DNA of 64,000 nt, taken from assembly GCA_963821755.1 (NCBI GenBank), contig CAWGEX010000003.1, positions 1,240,001 through 1,304,000 of the forward strand, written 5' to 3'. The notes beneath the pieces are model-generated. The model was given only the letters and a program-made list of their open reading frames with translations. It made no database searches and had not been told where the DNA came from. Both the position numbers and the translations under genes were made by a program. This stretch comes from Bog-473 sp963821755 (GTDB taxonomy: Bacteria > Actinomycetota > Acidimicrobiia > Acidimicrobiales > RAAP-2). Positions 1-8,783 of this stretch are shown one piece after another; positions within the stretch are counted from its first letter, which is position 1, and the number at the start of each line of letters is the position of its first letter.

Positions 1-65
1 CCGGAGGCGCCGACGCCGCCGCCCTCCCGGCGGCCGACAGCGGCGAAGCAGGAGGAACCACCTGA
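1..65 (+). CDS. 3' end of an upstream gene (partial, unidentified)
   Basis: One frame is open from the window edge to a TGA at 63-65 and encodes about 20 Ala/Gly-rich residues. The TGA shares its last A with the htpX ATG, so stop and start overlap by one base, as in a coupled operon. In actinobacteria, genes of the PspA stress system often sit beside htpX and pspAB, so a PspA-family protein is the best guess. The visible tail is too short to identify, and chance openness in GC-rich DNA is possible. Confidence 0.4.
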   Translation, partial: GGADAAALPAADSGEAGGTT

Positions 66-1021
66 TGGCATTGGCCCACAACATCAAGCCCGACCGTGGG
101 CTGACCAGACGCATGTTCATGACGGGGTTCTTCCTCGTCCTCCTCTACGCCGTCCTCATCGGGGTGCTCTTCATCTTCCTCAAGAGTCTGGTCCTGATCC
201 TCGTCATTGCGTTCGGCCTTCTCTTCTGCCAGTACTTCTTCAGCGACAAGATCGCCATGTTCGCCATGCACGCCAAGGAGGTCACGCCGGAGGAGGCACC
301 CGAACTGCACGGTGTGATCGACCGCCTCTGCGCGCTGGCCGACATGCCCAAGCCGCGGGTGGCCATCGCCGACACGGACATACCCAACGCCTTTGCCACC
401 GGTCGCAGTCCCAAGGCGGCGGTGGTGTGCGCCACGTCGGGACTCTTGCGGCGACTCGACGAACCCGAAGTCGAAGCCGTGCTGGCCCACGAGATCTCGC
501 ATGTGGCTCACCGCGACGTGGCGATCATGACCATCGCCAGCGGTCTGGGCATGATCGCGGGGCTCTTGACCCGGGTCATGTTCTATTCGGAGATCTTTGG
601 CGGTGGTCGCGGGGGCGGTAACAACAACAGCGGGAGTCAACTGGTCTTGATCGAGATGATCGTCATGCTGGTGTCCGTGGTGGTGTACTTCGTGAGCTTC
701 CTGCTCACCATGGCCCTCTCCCGCTACCGCGAGCTGGCGGCTGATCGCTCCGGGGCCATCCTCATCGGGCGACCTTCCCAACTAGCCGCCGCGCTGGTCA
801 AGATCAGCGGCGAGATCGGGCGCATACCGACCAAGGACCTGCGCGCGTCCGAGCCGTTCAACGCCTTCTTCTTCGTGCCGGCGGTCTCCGGGGGCCAGGG
901 CGCTCAGGACCAGGGCGGAGGCGGCTTCAGCTTTGGTGGCCTCTTCCGCACGCACCCCACCCTCGAGCGCCGCCTGGCGCAACTCGACGAGCTGGAACGT
1001 CAGCTCGGTCACGCCAACTGA
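65..1021 (+). CDS. htpX: Zinc metalloprotease HtpX (M48B)
   Basis: This is a membrane-bound zinc endopeptidase that degrades damaged or misfolded membrane proteins. The 318-residue protein has two adjacent N-terminal hydrophobic segments (about 17-40 and 42-60). The HExxH zinc site HEISH is at about 142-146, further hydrophobic segments lie at about 152-170 and 193-217, and the third zinc ligand is probably Glu223 in RELAADR. A Gly/Asn-rich loop at about 179-190 separates the site from the third hydrophobic pair. The start is supported by an AGGAGG-type ribosome site about 8 bases upstream. It is followed after 15 bases by pspAB, a known actinobacterial pairing that points to membrane stress response. 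Confidence 0.95.
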   Translation: MALAHNIKPDRGLTRRMFMTGFFLVLLYAVLIGVLFIFLKSLVLILVIAFGLLFCQYFFSDKIAMFAMHAKEVTPEEAPELHGVIDRLCALADMPKPRVAIADTDIPNAFATGRSPKAAVVCATSGLLRRLDEPEVEAVLAHEISHVAHRDVAIMTIASGLGMIAGLLTRVMFYSEIFGGGRGGGNNNSGSQLVLIEMIVMLVSVVVYFVSFLLTMALSRYRELAADRSGAILIGRPSQLAAALVKISGEIGRIPTKDLRASEPFNAFFFVPAVSGGQGAQDQGGGGFSFGGLFRTHPTLERRLAQLDELERQLGHAN

Positions 1022-1036
1022 TCACCCCCGTTCACG

Positions 1037-1609
1037 GTGGGACTGTTCGACACGCTGCTGGGGCGGACCAAGCCCGTCAAAGCCAACCTCGATGCGCTGT
1101 TCGCCCTGCCCACGGCGGCGCTCACCCTCCAGAGCGCGGGTGGGCTGGTGTCGTCGGGCCACGCCGGCGTGTGCTGGAAGCCGCCGTCGGGAGCCGAATC
1201 GGGCGATCTCCAGGCCGAGGTGGCCCGACTGGTCGGCGAGGGGTTCACCCAGACCCAGGACTCCTTCGGCTACGGCTGGCTCCTCCTCAGCAAGCCGGCG
1301 CTGGACGACCTGGTCACCCAGGCCCACATGGCCAACACCACCCTGGCCGAGGCCGGATGGGATGCCCAGCTCCTCTGTTCAGTCTTCGGCTTCGTGCCCG
1401 GGCCCGGGGCCCCGAGCGACGCCCGCGCCTTTTGGTTGGTGTATCTCTACAAGCGGGGAACCTTCTACCCCTTCTCGCCCCTGGACTCCGGCAAGGAACG
1501 GCGGGACACCGAGCTCGAGTTGCGCATCCGCACCATGCTGGGCGCCGACCTCCCGGTGGAGAGTGATCTGACCCGTTGGTTCCCCATATGGGATCTCCCG
1601 GTCAAGTGA
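1037..1609 (+). CDS. pspAB: PspA-associated protein PspAB
   Basis: This soluble 190-residue protein begins MGLFDTLLGR, runs through a conserved region with WLVYLYKRGTFYPF, and ends in WFPIWDLPVK. That pattern and the position directly after htpX match the actinobacterial PspAB family. PspAB accompanies PspA and HtpX in the phage-shock or membrane-stress response; its biochemical role is not established. The start is GTG. No membrane segment or signal peptide is visible. The assignment rests on recognised sequence features and synteny. Confidence 0.82.
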   Translation: MGLFDTLLGRTKPVKANLDALFALPTAALTLQSAGGLVSSGHAGVCWKPPSGAESGDLQAEVARLVGEGFTQTQDSFGYGWLLLSKPALDDLVTQAHMANTTLAEAGWDAQLLCSVFGFVPGPGAPSDARAFWLVYLYKRGTFYPFSPLDSGKERRDTELELRIRTMLGADLPVESDLTRWFPIWDLPVK

Positions 1610-1611
1610 CG

Positions 1612-2346
1612 ATGGAACGCCTCATCGCCCTGGAAGGGGCGGTCAACTTCCGCGATCTGGGCGGCTATGCCACCGTCGACGGGCGTCGCACGCGTTGGCG
1701 GGTGCTGTTCCGGGCCGACGGCCTGAGCGAGCTGAGCCGGACCGATTTTTCCGTCATGCGCGACTTGGGCATTCGCACCGTGGTCGACCTTCGATCGGGT
1801 CATGAGGTGGAGCAGAGCCGGTTCGACATCGAAGCCCATCCGGTCGACTTCCACCATTTCCCTCTCATCGACCAACTGCCCGACGTCGAACAATGGGACC
1901 GACGGCCCGGTCTGTTGGGGGCGCAGTACAAGGAGATGCTCGATGACGCCGCGCCCCAGATGATCGGGGCCCTCGAAGTGCTGACCGCACCGGGTTCCCG
2001 CCCGGCGGTCTTCCATTGCACGGCCGGCAAGGACCGCACCGGGCTGCTGTCGGCCCTGGTGCTGTCGCTCCTCGGCGTGCCCGAGGAGACGGTGGTGGCC
2101 GACTACGCCCTGAGCGGTGAGGCCATGGAGCGCTTGCGGGCCAAGCTCATGGTCAAGTACCCCGACAGCAAGGACACCATCTCCGATATCGACGAGGTGT
2201 TCTCGGCCAATCCGGACAACATGGTGGAGCTCTTCGCCTACTTGCGTGAGCGCTACGGGTCCGTGACCGGGTACGCCGTCGCGGTCGGCGTGCCCGATGC
2301 GGTGGTGGCGCGCTTGCGCGAGGAGCTCCTCGAGCCCGCGTCCTAA
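1612..2346 (+). CDS. Tyrosine-protein phosphatase, LipA/Ptp-A type
   Basis: The protein is a cytoplasmic tyrosine or dual-specificity (possibly phosphoinositide) phosphatase. The signature HCTAGKDRTG puts the catalytic cysteine at about residue 136 and the phosphate-binding arginine at 142. The N-terminal NFRDLGGY motif is typical of this bacterial family, which includes mycobacterial PtpB. The ATG at 1612 was chosen because homology begins right after it and it directly follows the pspAB stop. An in-frame ATG at 1576 would overlap pspAB by 34 bases. No signal peptide is visible. The target is unknown. Confidence 0.88.
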   Translation: MERLIALEGAVNFRDLGGYATVDGRRTRWRVLFRADGLSELSRTDFSVMRDLGIRTVVDLRSGHEVEQSRFDIEAHPVDFHHFPLIDQLPDVEQWDRRPGLLGAQYKEMLDDAAPQMIGALEVLTAPGSRPAVFHCTAGKDRTGLLSALVLSLLGVPEETVVADYALSGEAMERLRAKLMVKYPDSKDTISDIDEVFSANPDNMVELFAYLRERYGSVTGYAVAVGVPDAVVARLREELLEPAS

Positions 2347-2419
2347 CCGGGGCGAGGAGCCGCCGGCCACGCCCGATGCGCCCGCATCCACCTGATCCCG
2401 GGCCTATGGCGTCGGGTCC

Positions 2420-2716
2420 TCAGCGCAGCGGGCGCAAGCGGTCGATGGCGGCGGCCAGGGCGAGATCGAGCACCGTCAGGCCGCCCGCGTCGTGCGTGGT
2501 GAGGACCAGGCGCACCTTGTTCCAGCGGATGTCGATGTCGGGATGGTGGTTGGCGGCCTCGGCGGCGGCGCCGACCTCGTTGACGAAGGCCAACGCCGCG
2601 GCGAAGTCGCGCAACGTCACGGTGGTGGTGAGCTGGTCGTCCTGGCGCTCCCAGGCGATCCCCTGTTCGGCCAACGCGGCGTCGACGTCGGCCGGCGCGA
2701 GCACCGGTTCGCTCAC
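2420..2716 (-). CDS. phhB: 4a-hydroxytetrahydrobiopterin dehydratase (PCD/DCoH)
   Basis: The enzyme dehydrates the 4a-carbinolamine form of tetrahydropterins and so recycles pterin cofactors. The 98-residue protein has the usual family length and the diagnostic stretch NHHPDIDIRWNKV followed by LTTHDAGGLT, which carries the catalytic histidines. The start is GTG and overlaps the fumC stop (GTGA), so translation is probably coupled to fumC. No pterin-dependent hydroxylase is present in the window, so its partner reaction cannot be named. Confidence 0.9.
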   Translation of the reverse strand: MSEPVLAPADVDAALAEQGIAWERQDDQLTTTVTLRDFAAALAFVNEVGAAAEAANHHPDIDIRWNKVRLVLTTHDAGGLTVLDLALAAAIDRLRPLR

Positions 2717-4101
2717 GGGTGGGTCATCTCCTCGGGGCGCACCGCGGCATCGAATTGCTCAGCGGTCAGGTACCCGAGGGCCAGAGCCGCTTCACGCAAT
2801 GTCGTGCCCTCCTTGTGGGCCTTCTTGGCCACCTCGGCGGACCTGTCGTAGCCGATGCTCGGGGCCAGTGCGGTCACCAGCATCAGGGAGTTGGTCAGGT
2901 GCTGTTGAATCTGGACCCGGTCCGGCTCCAACCCCTCCACACAGAATTCCCGGAAGCCCCGGCAGGCGTCGGTCATGAGGGCGATCGACTGCATCACGTT
3001 GTAGATGATGACCGGCTTGCAGACGTTGAGCTCGAGGTTGCCCCGGCTGCCGGCCGTGGCCACGGCCGTGTCGTTGCCCAGCACCTGGATGCCCACCATG
3101 ATCATCGCTTCACTCTGGGTCGGGTTGACCTTGCCCGGCATGATGGACGATCCCGGCTCGTTCTCGGGGAGGACCAGTTCACCCAGACCGGATCTCGGGC
3201 CTGAACCGAGCCAACGCAGGTCATCAGCGATCTTCATGAGCGAGACGGCCAAGGTGCGCAGGGCACCGTGGGTGAAGACCAGGGCGTCGTGTGCCGCCAG
3301 CGCGGCGAATTTATTGGGGGCGGTGACGAAGGGGAGTCCCGTCCGGGCCGCGATGGCCCCGGCCACCCGCTGGCCGAACTCGGGGTGCGTGTTGAGGCCG
3401 GTTCCCACCGCCGTACCACCCAGCGCCAGCTCGTAGAGGCCCGGGAGGGTGACCGAGATCCGCTCCAGGTCGGCCGTCAATTGGGCGACGTAGCCCGAGA
3501 ACTCCTGGCCCAAGGTGAGCGGAACCGCGTCCATGAGGTGGGTACGACCGATCTTCGTGATCTCGGCGTAGGCCACTTCCTTGTCGTGCAGGGCGTCCCG
3601 GAGGGCGGAGACCGACGGGAGGAGGCGGTACACGATCTCCTCGACGGCGGCGATGTGCATGGCCGTCGGGAAGGTGTCATTGGACGACTGCGACATGTTG
3701 ACGTGATCGTTGGGGTGCACCGGCTTCTTCGAGCCCATCGCGCCGCCGCTCAGCTCAATGGCCCGGTTGGAGATGACCTCGTTGGCGTTCATGTTGGTCT
3801 GCGTACCACTGCCGGTCTGCCAGATGTGCAACGGGAACTGGTCGTTGAGCTGGCCGTCGGCCACTTCGTTCGACGCCGCCTCGATGAGGTCGGCCAATAC
3901 GGGCTCGAGCTTGCCGAGGTCCCGGTTCACCTGGGCCGACGCGCCCTTGAGGATGCCGAAGGCGCGCACGAGCGGTGCCGGCATGGTTTCGACCCCGATG
4001 TCGAAGTGGTGAAGCGAGCGCGCCGTCTGCGCCCCCCAGTACCGGTCGGAGGGGACCTCGATCTCCCCCATGCTGTCGCTTTCGGTGCGGGTTCCGGTCA
4101 C
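2713..4101 (-). CDS. fumC: Class II fumarate hydratase
   Basis: Fumarase C interconverts fumarate and L-malate in the TCA cycle. The fumarase/aspartase superfamily signature GSSIMPGKVNP is present near residue 320. Substrate-site motifs SGSGTQTNMNANEV and TVGRTH-like IGRTHLMDAVP are also seen, which favour fumarase over aspartase or argininosuccinate lyase. A GTG at 4101 is preferred because the usual TRTESDSMGEIEVP start follows it, giving 462 residues, normal for FumC. An ATG at 4158 would add 19 residues without visible homology. It is the first gene of a two-gene unit with the pterin dehydratase. Confidence 0.95.
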   Translation of the reverse strand: MTGTRTESDSMGEIEVPSDRYWGAQTARSLHHFDIGVETMPAPLVRAFGILKGASAQVNRDLGKLEPVLADLIEAASNEVADGQLNDQFPLHIWQTGSGTQTNMNANEVISNRAIELSGGAMGSKKPVHPNDHVNMSQSSNDTFPTAMHIAAVEEIVYRLLPSVSALRDALHDKEVAYAEITKIGRTHLMDAVPLTLGQEFSGYVAQLTADLERISVTLPGLYELALGGTAVGTGLNTHPEFGQRVAGAIAARTGLPFVTAPNKFAALAAHDALVFTHGALRTLAVSLMKIADDLRWLGSGPRSGLGELVLPENEPGSSIMPGKVNPTQSEAMIMVGIQVLGNDTAVATAGSRGNLELNVCKPVIIYNVMQSIALMTDACRGFREFCVEGLEPDRVQIQQHLTNSLMLVTALAPSIGYDRSAEVAKKAHKEGTTLREAALALGYLTAEQFDAAVRPEEMTHP

Positions 4102-4189
4102 GGTGGTCAGCTTACGGCGGCCGCTCGGGGTGACCCATTCGAGGGGACAGCCCGACATGGCGGGTCACCCTCGGGGGGGCCACCGCCGT

Positions 4190-4208
4190 GCCCGAGACCC
4201 TCTCGGGC
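4190..4208 (-). terminator. Hairpin between fumC and the luciferase-like gene (possible terminator)
   Basis: GCCCGAGA and TCTCGGGC form a perfect 8-bp stem with a 3-base loop, about 86 bases after the stop of the minus-strand gene ending at 4295 and before fumC. No T-run follows on either strand, so a classical intrinsic terminator is not shown. It may be a transcript end or a 5' structure of the fumC message. The rest of the roughly 190-base gap shows nothing recognisable. Confidence 0.35.
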
Positions 4209-4294
4209 GAGGCACGCCAAACCGCCCACCGGCCGGCCCGTGCCCACCACGCTGATGCCAAAGGCTCCCCGGGTGCGCCGTCGCTGATCGACGA

Positions 4295-4864
4295 CTACGT
4301 CGGCCGGATACGGCACAGCTCAAGGCCCGGGAGCCCTTCCGGCGCCGGCGTGTCGGTGAACACCAACAGCAGGTCGGCCGCGGCGATGAGCCGCGGATCA
4401 GCCGGCGTCCCGTCGGTGAGGTCCACGGCGATGGGCGGCCCACCGGGTCGGCGCGGCTGGGGCCGGTTGATGGCGCCGGCCACCGGGTACAGCGGGCCAT
4501 CGCTCGCGGCGACACCCTCGCGCCACATGGCCCGGCACAACTCGATGGCTTCGATCACGGCGTCGCAGAACGGCGGGGTGAAGGCCAGCAGCGACCGGCC
4601 ACCGCTGATCAGGTCGAACGTGGTCATCTCCCGAGCCAGCACGGTGGGGTGACGGTGTGGCTCCGTGCTCAGGTTGGTCCGGATCCCGAGCTGGATCGTC
4701 GACGTCGTCGCGCTCAGCCCGGCCGCCAGCGTGACGGCGTCGCCCAATGGCCCGGTCGTCACGAAGACGGCAGCGATGCCATCGGCCTCGGCCGCGTCAG
4801 CGGCGGCCTCCAACGCGGCCACGGTCGGCTCATGTAGGAATCGGCCCTCCACGTCGAGGCACAT
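4295..4864 (-). CDS. Short luciferase-like (LLM) flavin oxidoreductase domain protein
   Basis: The 189-residue protein resembles the luciferase-like monooxygenase fold. It has an early TTGPLGDAVTLAAGLSATT segment, then LGIRTNLSTEPHRHPTVLAREMTTFDLISGGR, the typical strand and helix with the SGGR turn. Family members usually have 280-350 residues, so this is a shortened form missing much of the barrel's C-terminal half. It may bind F420 or FMN weakly or not at all. It starts 9 bases after the dprA stop on the same strand, so it is probably cotranscribed with comM-dprA, but no functional link to DNA uptake is known. Confidence 0.65.
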   Translation of the reverse strand: MCLDVEGRFLHEPTVAALEAAADAAEADGIAAVFVTTGPLGDAVTLAAGLSATTSTIQLGIRTNLSTEPHRHPTVLAREMTTFDLISGGRSLLAFTPPFCDAVIEAIELCRAMWREGVAASDGPLYPVAGAINRPQPRRPGGPPIAVDLTDGTPADPRLIAAADLLLVFTDTPAPEGLPGLELCRIRPT

Positions 4865-4873
4865 TAGGCCAGT

Positions 4874-5953
4874 TCAGACGCGTTCCCACCAGCCTCCACC
4901 GGCCTCCCGGACCACCCCCGCACTGGCCAGGCGTTCCAATCCGCCGCAGAGCACGGCCAGCTCCAGCCCGGTCGAACGAATGAGCTGGTCGAGTGAGCTG
5001 GGATCGTGGGTCAGGGCGTCCCACACGATGCGATCCTCTCCGACGTATTCGGCGCTCGAGGTTGGTGACGACGTGGTCGACGGCGAAGACGTGGTCGACG
5101 GCGTTGGCGACGGCGTTGGCCCGGGCAGCGGTGCCCCGCACAACGACAGGGCCACCAGGATGTCGGTGACGTCGCACACCGGGAAGCACCCTTCGGACAG
5201 CAGTTTGTTGGTTTCCTCCGACGTCGGACTGCGGATCGAACCCGGCACGGCGCCGACCGGGATGCCCCGGTCCAGCGCCGCTGAGACCGTGTGCATCGAG
5301 CCACCGCCGTGACGACTCTCGATGACCACCACCACGTCGCTGAGGGCGGCCAGGAGGTGATTGCGTTTGGGGAAGCGCCACCTCTCGGTGCGTATCCCGG
5401 CCGGAGATTCCGAAAAGACCGCCCCTTGGGTGGCCACGCGGTCCCACAGCCGGGCGTGGCGGCGCGGATAGGGGTCGTCCAGTCCACCGGCCACCACCGC
5501 CACCGGCGGCGCGCCCGATGCGCACGCACCCTCGTGGGCCGCACCGTCGATCCCGAGCGCCAGGCCGCTCACCACGCTGGCCCCGGCCGCGGCCAGATCA
5601 GCGCCGAACTGAGCCGCCACGCCGATGCCGTAGCGGGTTGGGCTGCGGGTGCCCACCAGGGCCACCGTGGGGTGCCGATCGAGCGTGGTCGGGTCCCCGA
5701 GGCAAAAGAGCACCGGCGGTGCCTCCGGGTCACCGGCCAGACGGTCGGGGTAGGCCGGGCGGTCGGTGGTCAGGACGGTGATCCCGAGTTGGGTGTGCCG
5801 CTGCCAGATCCCCCGAACGTCGCCAGTGAGCCCCGAGCGCGCCCAGGCCACCGACGGTGGACCGCCGGCCAGCAGGCGACGCAGCGTGGCCGGACCGACG
5901 TTGGGAGCCGAAGCCAGCGCGGTGGCATATGCCATCTCGGGCAAGGCGCTCAT
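4874..5953 (-). CDS. dprA: DNA-processing protein DprA (Smf)
   Basis: DprA binds incoming single-stranded DNA during transformation and loads RecA. The Rossmann-like core carries GTRSPT at about 101-106 and the later SGLALGIDGAAHEGA segment, both diagnostic. Residues after about 270 form a Pro/Ser/Thr-rich linker of roughly 30 residues leading to a C-terminal winged-helix-like domain, common in longer DprA forms. The ATG overlaps the comM stop (ATGA), so the two are translationally coupled, as in many bacteria. The low-complexity linker is the only unusual part. Confidence 0.94.
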   Translation of the reverse strand: MSALPEMAYATALASAPNVGPATLRRLLAGGPPSVAWARSGLTGDVRGIWQRHTQLGITVLTTDRPAYPDRLAGDPEAPPVLFCLGDPTTLDRHPTVALVGTRSPTRYGIGVAAQFGADLAAAGASVVSGLALGIDGAAHEGACASGAPPVAVVAGGLDDPYPRRHARLWDRVATQGAVFSESPAGIRTERWRFPKRNHLLAALSDVVVVIESRHGGGSMHTVSAALDRGIPVGAVPGSIRSPTSEETNKLLSEGCFPVCDVTDILVALSLCGAPLPGPTPSPTPSTTSSPSTTSSPTSSAEYVGEDRIVWDALTHDPSSLDQLIRSTGLELAVLCGGLERLASAGVVREAGGGWWERV

Positions 5954-7428
5954 TGGGCCACCACCAATTCGCGGGCCTTGCGGAGCGAGAGGGCATCGCT
6001 GACGTGCTCCTCGGTGACGGCGTCGGACCCGAGCAGATCAGCCACCGTGCGAGCCACCCGAGACACCTTGTGCACGCCCCGCGCACTGAGCTGGCCCGCC
6101 CGGAGCCGGTCCGCGATCAGTCTCGAGGCCCCTGGCCTGAATGGCGTCGCGTCTCCGGGCGATCGGGCCGTCGCTCGTTCTCGCGCCACCGCCACCCGCG
6201 CCGCGCTTTCCGCGGTCGAAGGTCCCGGTTCGGGGTTCAACAGCTCATCGGGGTCCGGACGAGCCAGGGGCACCACCAGATCGAAGCGGTCGAGCAACGG
6301 AGCCGAGAGCCGGCGGGCGTAACGGGACCGCGCCACGACCGAGCATTGGCACAGCCCGGGGTAGACGCCTTCACCGCACGGGCAGGGATTCATGGCCCCG
6401 ACCAGCAGAAAGCAGGCCGGAAAGGTGACAGTCCCGCCGGCCCGGCTGATGCGGATGACGCCCTCTTCGAGCGGTTGCCGCAAGGCCTCGAGCGCGGCCA
6501 CCGGGAACTCCCCCATCTCGTCCAAGAAGAGGACCCCGTGGCTGGCCAGGCTGACCTCGCCCGGTCGGAGCGACCAACTGCCCCCGCCCACCAGGGCCAC
6601 GATCGAAGCCCGGTGATGGGGCGCGCGAAACGGTGGGTCGGTGACCAGCACGCCTTCGGGGAGGGCGCAGCCGGCGGCGGAGTGCACCCGAGTGACGGTC
6701 AGGGACTCGGCGGGAGTGAGCGGCGGCAAGAGCCCGGGAAGCCGCTCGGCCAGCATGGTCTTGCCCGAGCCCGGTGGTCCCACCATCAGGAGGTGGTGCT
6801 GGCCGGCCGCAGCCACTTCGAGTGCATGTCGGCCCATCGTCTGTCCTCGGACGTCGGCCAGATCGAGTCGGGGCGAGGCCGGCGTGTCTCGGTCGTCGGA
6901 TCGGAGCGGCGCCGTGGGCCACGGAGCCTGCGCTCGCAGAACGGCCGCCAGGTCGGACAGGGTGGCTACCCCGTGGGCCTCGACGCCGCGGACGAGGGAA
7001 GCCTCACGCATGTCGCAGAGGGGCACGACCAGCCCGAGCGGTGCGGTGGCGTCGGCCAGGGCGATCATCCCCGGGACGTGACGGAGCGAGCCGTTGAGCC
7101 CGAGCTCACCACAAAAGGCCAGACCATTGACGGCCGGCGCGGGAATCTCGCCAGTGGCCACCAGCACACCCACCGCAATGGCCAGATCGAGCCCGGCCCC
7201 GCCCTTGCGAACTCCCGATGGAGCGAGGTTCACGGTGACCCGGCGCAACGGCCAGGGCAGGCCGCTCGAGAGCAAGGCCGCCCGCACCCGGTCGCGCGAC
7301 TCGCGCACGGCGGCGTCAGGCAGCCCGACGATGGTGAACCCGGGCAGTCCGCTCGACACGTGGACTTCGACCGATACGGGACGACCGACAGCACCGGTCA
7401 AGGTGGCGGCGGAAATGGCTGCGAGCAT
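5950..7428 (-). CDS. comM: YifB/ComM-family Mg-chelatase-like AAA+ ATPase
   Basis: ComM-type AAA+ helicases promote branch migration during natural transformation and recombination. The 492-residue protein has the N-terminal ChlI-like domain starting MLAAISAATLTGAVG, Walker A GPPGSGKT at about 217-224, Walker B GVLFLDEMGEF at about 298-308, and a C-terminal Mg-chelatase domain. The cysteine cluster PCPCGEG...LCQC seen in many YifB proteins is present. A GGAGGG ribosome site lies just before the ATG. It is coupled to dprA by a 4-base overlap. Role in this organism is inferred. Confidence 0.94.
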   Translation of the reverse strand: MLAAISAATLTGAVGRPVSVEVHVSSGLPGFTIVGLPDAAVRESRDRVRAALLSSGLPWPLRRVTVNLAPSGVRKGGAGLDLAIAVGVLVATGEIPAPAVNGLAFCGELGLNGSLRHVPGMIALADATAPLGLVVPLCDMREASLVRGVEAHGVATLSDLAAVLRAQAPWPTAPLRSDDRDTPASPRLDLADVRGQTMGRHALEVAAAGQHHLLMVGPPGSGKTMLAERLPGLLPPLTPAESLTVTRVHSAAGCALPEGVLVTDPPFRAPHHRASIVALVGGGSWSLRPGEVSLASHGVLFLDEMGEFPVAALEALRQPLEEGVIRISRAGGTVTFPACFLLVGAMNPCPCGEGVYPGLCQCSVVARSRYARRLSAPLLDRFDLVVPLARPDPDELLNPEPGPSTAESAARVAVARERATARSPGDATPFRPGASRLIADRLRAGQLSARGVHKVSRVARTVADLLGSDAVTEEHVSDALSLRKARELVVAQ

Positions 7429-7503
7429 GCACCCTCCGTTCGAGAAAGACGAACGTATTGAGGGCGCCGTTGGCGCGCGCCCCGAGCGCGTGCGGAGAAG
7501 CGA

Positions 7504-8538
7504 CTAGGTGGTGGGTCTGGCGGGTTTGACCGGGGGGGCGGGTGTGGCGGACCCGTTCGGCGAATCGGCATTTTCGGAAAGAGCCGCAGAGCCCTGGCGC
7601 AGCGTGCTGAGTAGGACCTCGGCCGACCCCATCAAGCTGGCGGCTTCGTAGGGCACGACCACCTTGGACCCGGGGGCCGCCGCGATGTCTTGGAGGGCGC
7701 GCAGCTGGAGCACCGCCAGGGTGCGTGGGTTGATGGTGGCGGTGTCGAGTGAGCTCAAGCGGGCCGCCTCACCCTCGCCGCGCAGCACGAAGGCCTTCTT
7801 CTCACCCTCGGCCTGGAGCTCGAGCACCTTCATCTCGGCCTCGGCCCGCAAGATGGCCGCTTCCTTGGCGCCCTGGGCTTCGAGCACGGCGGCCTGCTGG
7901 CGGCCCCCGGCGCTGTTGATGGCCGCCTGCTGCTCGCCCTCGGACTTGAGGATGGCCGCCTTCTTGTGCTGCTCGGCCTCCTTCTGCTCGGACATGGCCT
8001 GGACCACGTTGGTCGGCGGGGTGATGTCGAGGATCTCGATGCGGTTGAGGCGCACGCCCCACTTCACCGTGGCGTCGGCCATGTGGTCCTGCATGCGCGT
8101 GTTGATCGTCTCGCGCTCAGAGAGCGCCTGGTCGAGCGACATCTCGCCGAAGACGGCCCGCAGCGCGGTGCGCGAGAGCTGGTCGACGGCCAGGCGGTAG
8201 TCGTTGATCTCGAACAGGGCCGACTTCACGTCGATGACCTGGCAGAAGATGGTGGCACTCACCCACAAGGACACGTTGTCCTTGGTGATGACCGACTGCT
8301 GGTCCCCGGTCATGGGGAACTCACGCATGTCGACCTTCTCCATCTTGTCGACGAACGGCCGCAGGATGCGCAGTCCGGGCTGGTCGACCGTCCGGAACTC
8401 GCCGAAGCGCTTGACGACCCCGACGCTTCCCTGCTGGACGATCTTGACGCAGCGCGACACGAACCAGAGGCCGAGACCGAAACCGGCCACGACGGCGACA
8501 ACGACGATACCTACTACTTCACCGGCTGATGCTTCCAT
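7504..8538 (-). CDS. SPFH/Band 7 (stomatin/QmcA-like) membrane protein
   Basis: Stomatin-like proteins form membrane-anchored oligomers thought to organise membrane microdomains and assist membrane proteases. One N-terminal transmembrane segment (about 8-28) is followed by the SPFH domain (about 30-190, with PGLRILRPFVDKMEKVDMRE). A long Ala/Glu/Lys-rich coiled coil follows (about 185-265), and the C-terminus is Pro-rich and disordered. A good ribosome site (AAGGGAG) precedes the ATG. An NfeD-type gene lies 9 bases upstream, the classical partner of stomatin-like proteins. Confidence 0.9.
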   Translation of the reverse strand: MEASAGEVVGIVVVAVVAGFGLGLWFVSRCVKIVQQGSVGVVKRFGEFRTVDQPGLRILRPFVDKMEKVDMREFPMTGDQQSVITKDNVSLWVSATIFCQVIDVKSALFEINDYRLAVDQLSRTALRAVFGEMSLDQALSERETINTRMQDHMADATVKWGVRLNRIEILDITPPTNVVQAMSEQKEAEQHKKAAILKSEGEQQAAINSAGGRQQAAVLEAQGAKEAAILRAEAEMKVLELQAEGEKKAFVLRGEGEAARLSSLDTATINPRTLAVLQLRALQDIAAAPGSKVVVPYEAASLMGSAEVLLSTLRQGSAALSENADSPNGSATPAPPVKPARPTT

Positions 8539-8547
8539 GGTGCTCCC

Positions 8548-8757
8548 TTAGCTATCGGCAGCGTAGACGACGAGCAGGCCGCGCTCGACGTCGGCCACGA
8601 TCACCGTCATGCCGACGGCAATGCTGCCCTCAGGATCCAGTGGAATGGCGAACCACTCCTCCCCCCGGGCCCGAACCCGGCCCGGATGGTGCTCACCCTG
8701 GATCTCCTTCGTTACCAGCGCCGTGTCGCCGACCATTCCTTGGACACCGTTGAGCAC
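8548..8757 (-). CDS. Minimal NfeD C-terminal (OB-fold) protein
   Basis: About 69 residues match the soluble OB-fold of NfeD proteins: GMVGDTALVTKEIQ, then GRVRARGEEWFAIP and a closing VIVADVERGLLVVYAAD strand pattern. NfeD partners bind stomatin-like SPFH proteins, and the SPFH gene follows by 9 bases. The membrane part of longer NfeD proteins is absent. The start is uncertain: GTG at 8757 is used here; ATG at 8736 is the alternative. The reading frame stays open far upstream, but that region is antisense to the enoyl-CoA hydratase frame and is not coding. Confidence 0.7.
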   Translation of the reverse strand: MLNGVQGMVGDTALVTKEIQGEHHPGRVRARGEEWFAIPLDPEGSIAVGMTVIVADVERGLLVVYAADS

Positions 8758-8783
8758 AATGGCCAGTCTATTTGCCTTTGCTG

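Noticed and set aside
3268..4287. 339-codon open frame antisense to fumC
   Set aside because: Shadow of fumC, Gly/Arg/Val-rich, no domain.
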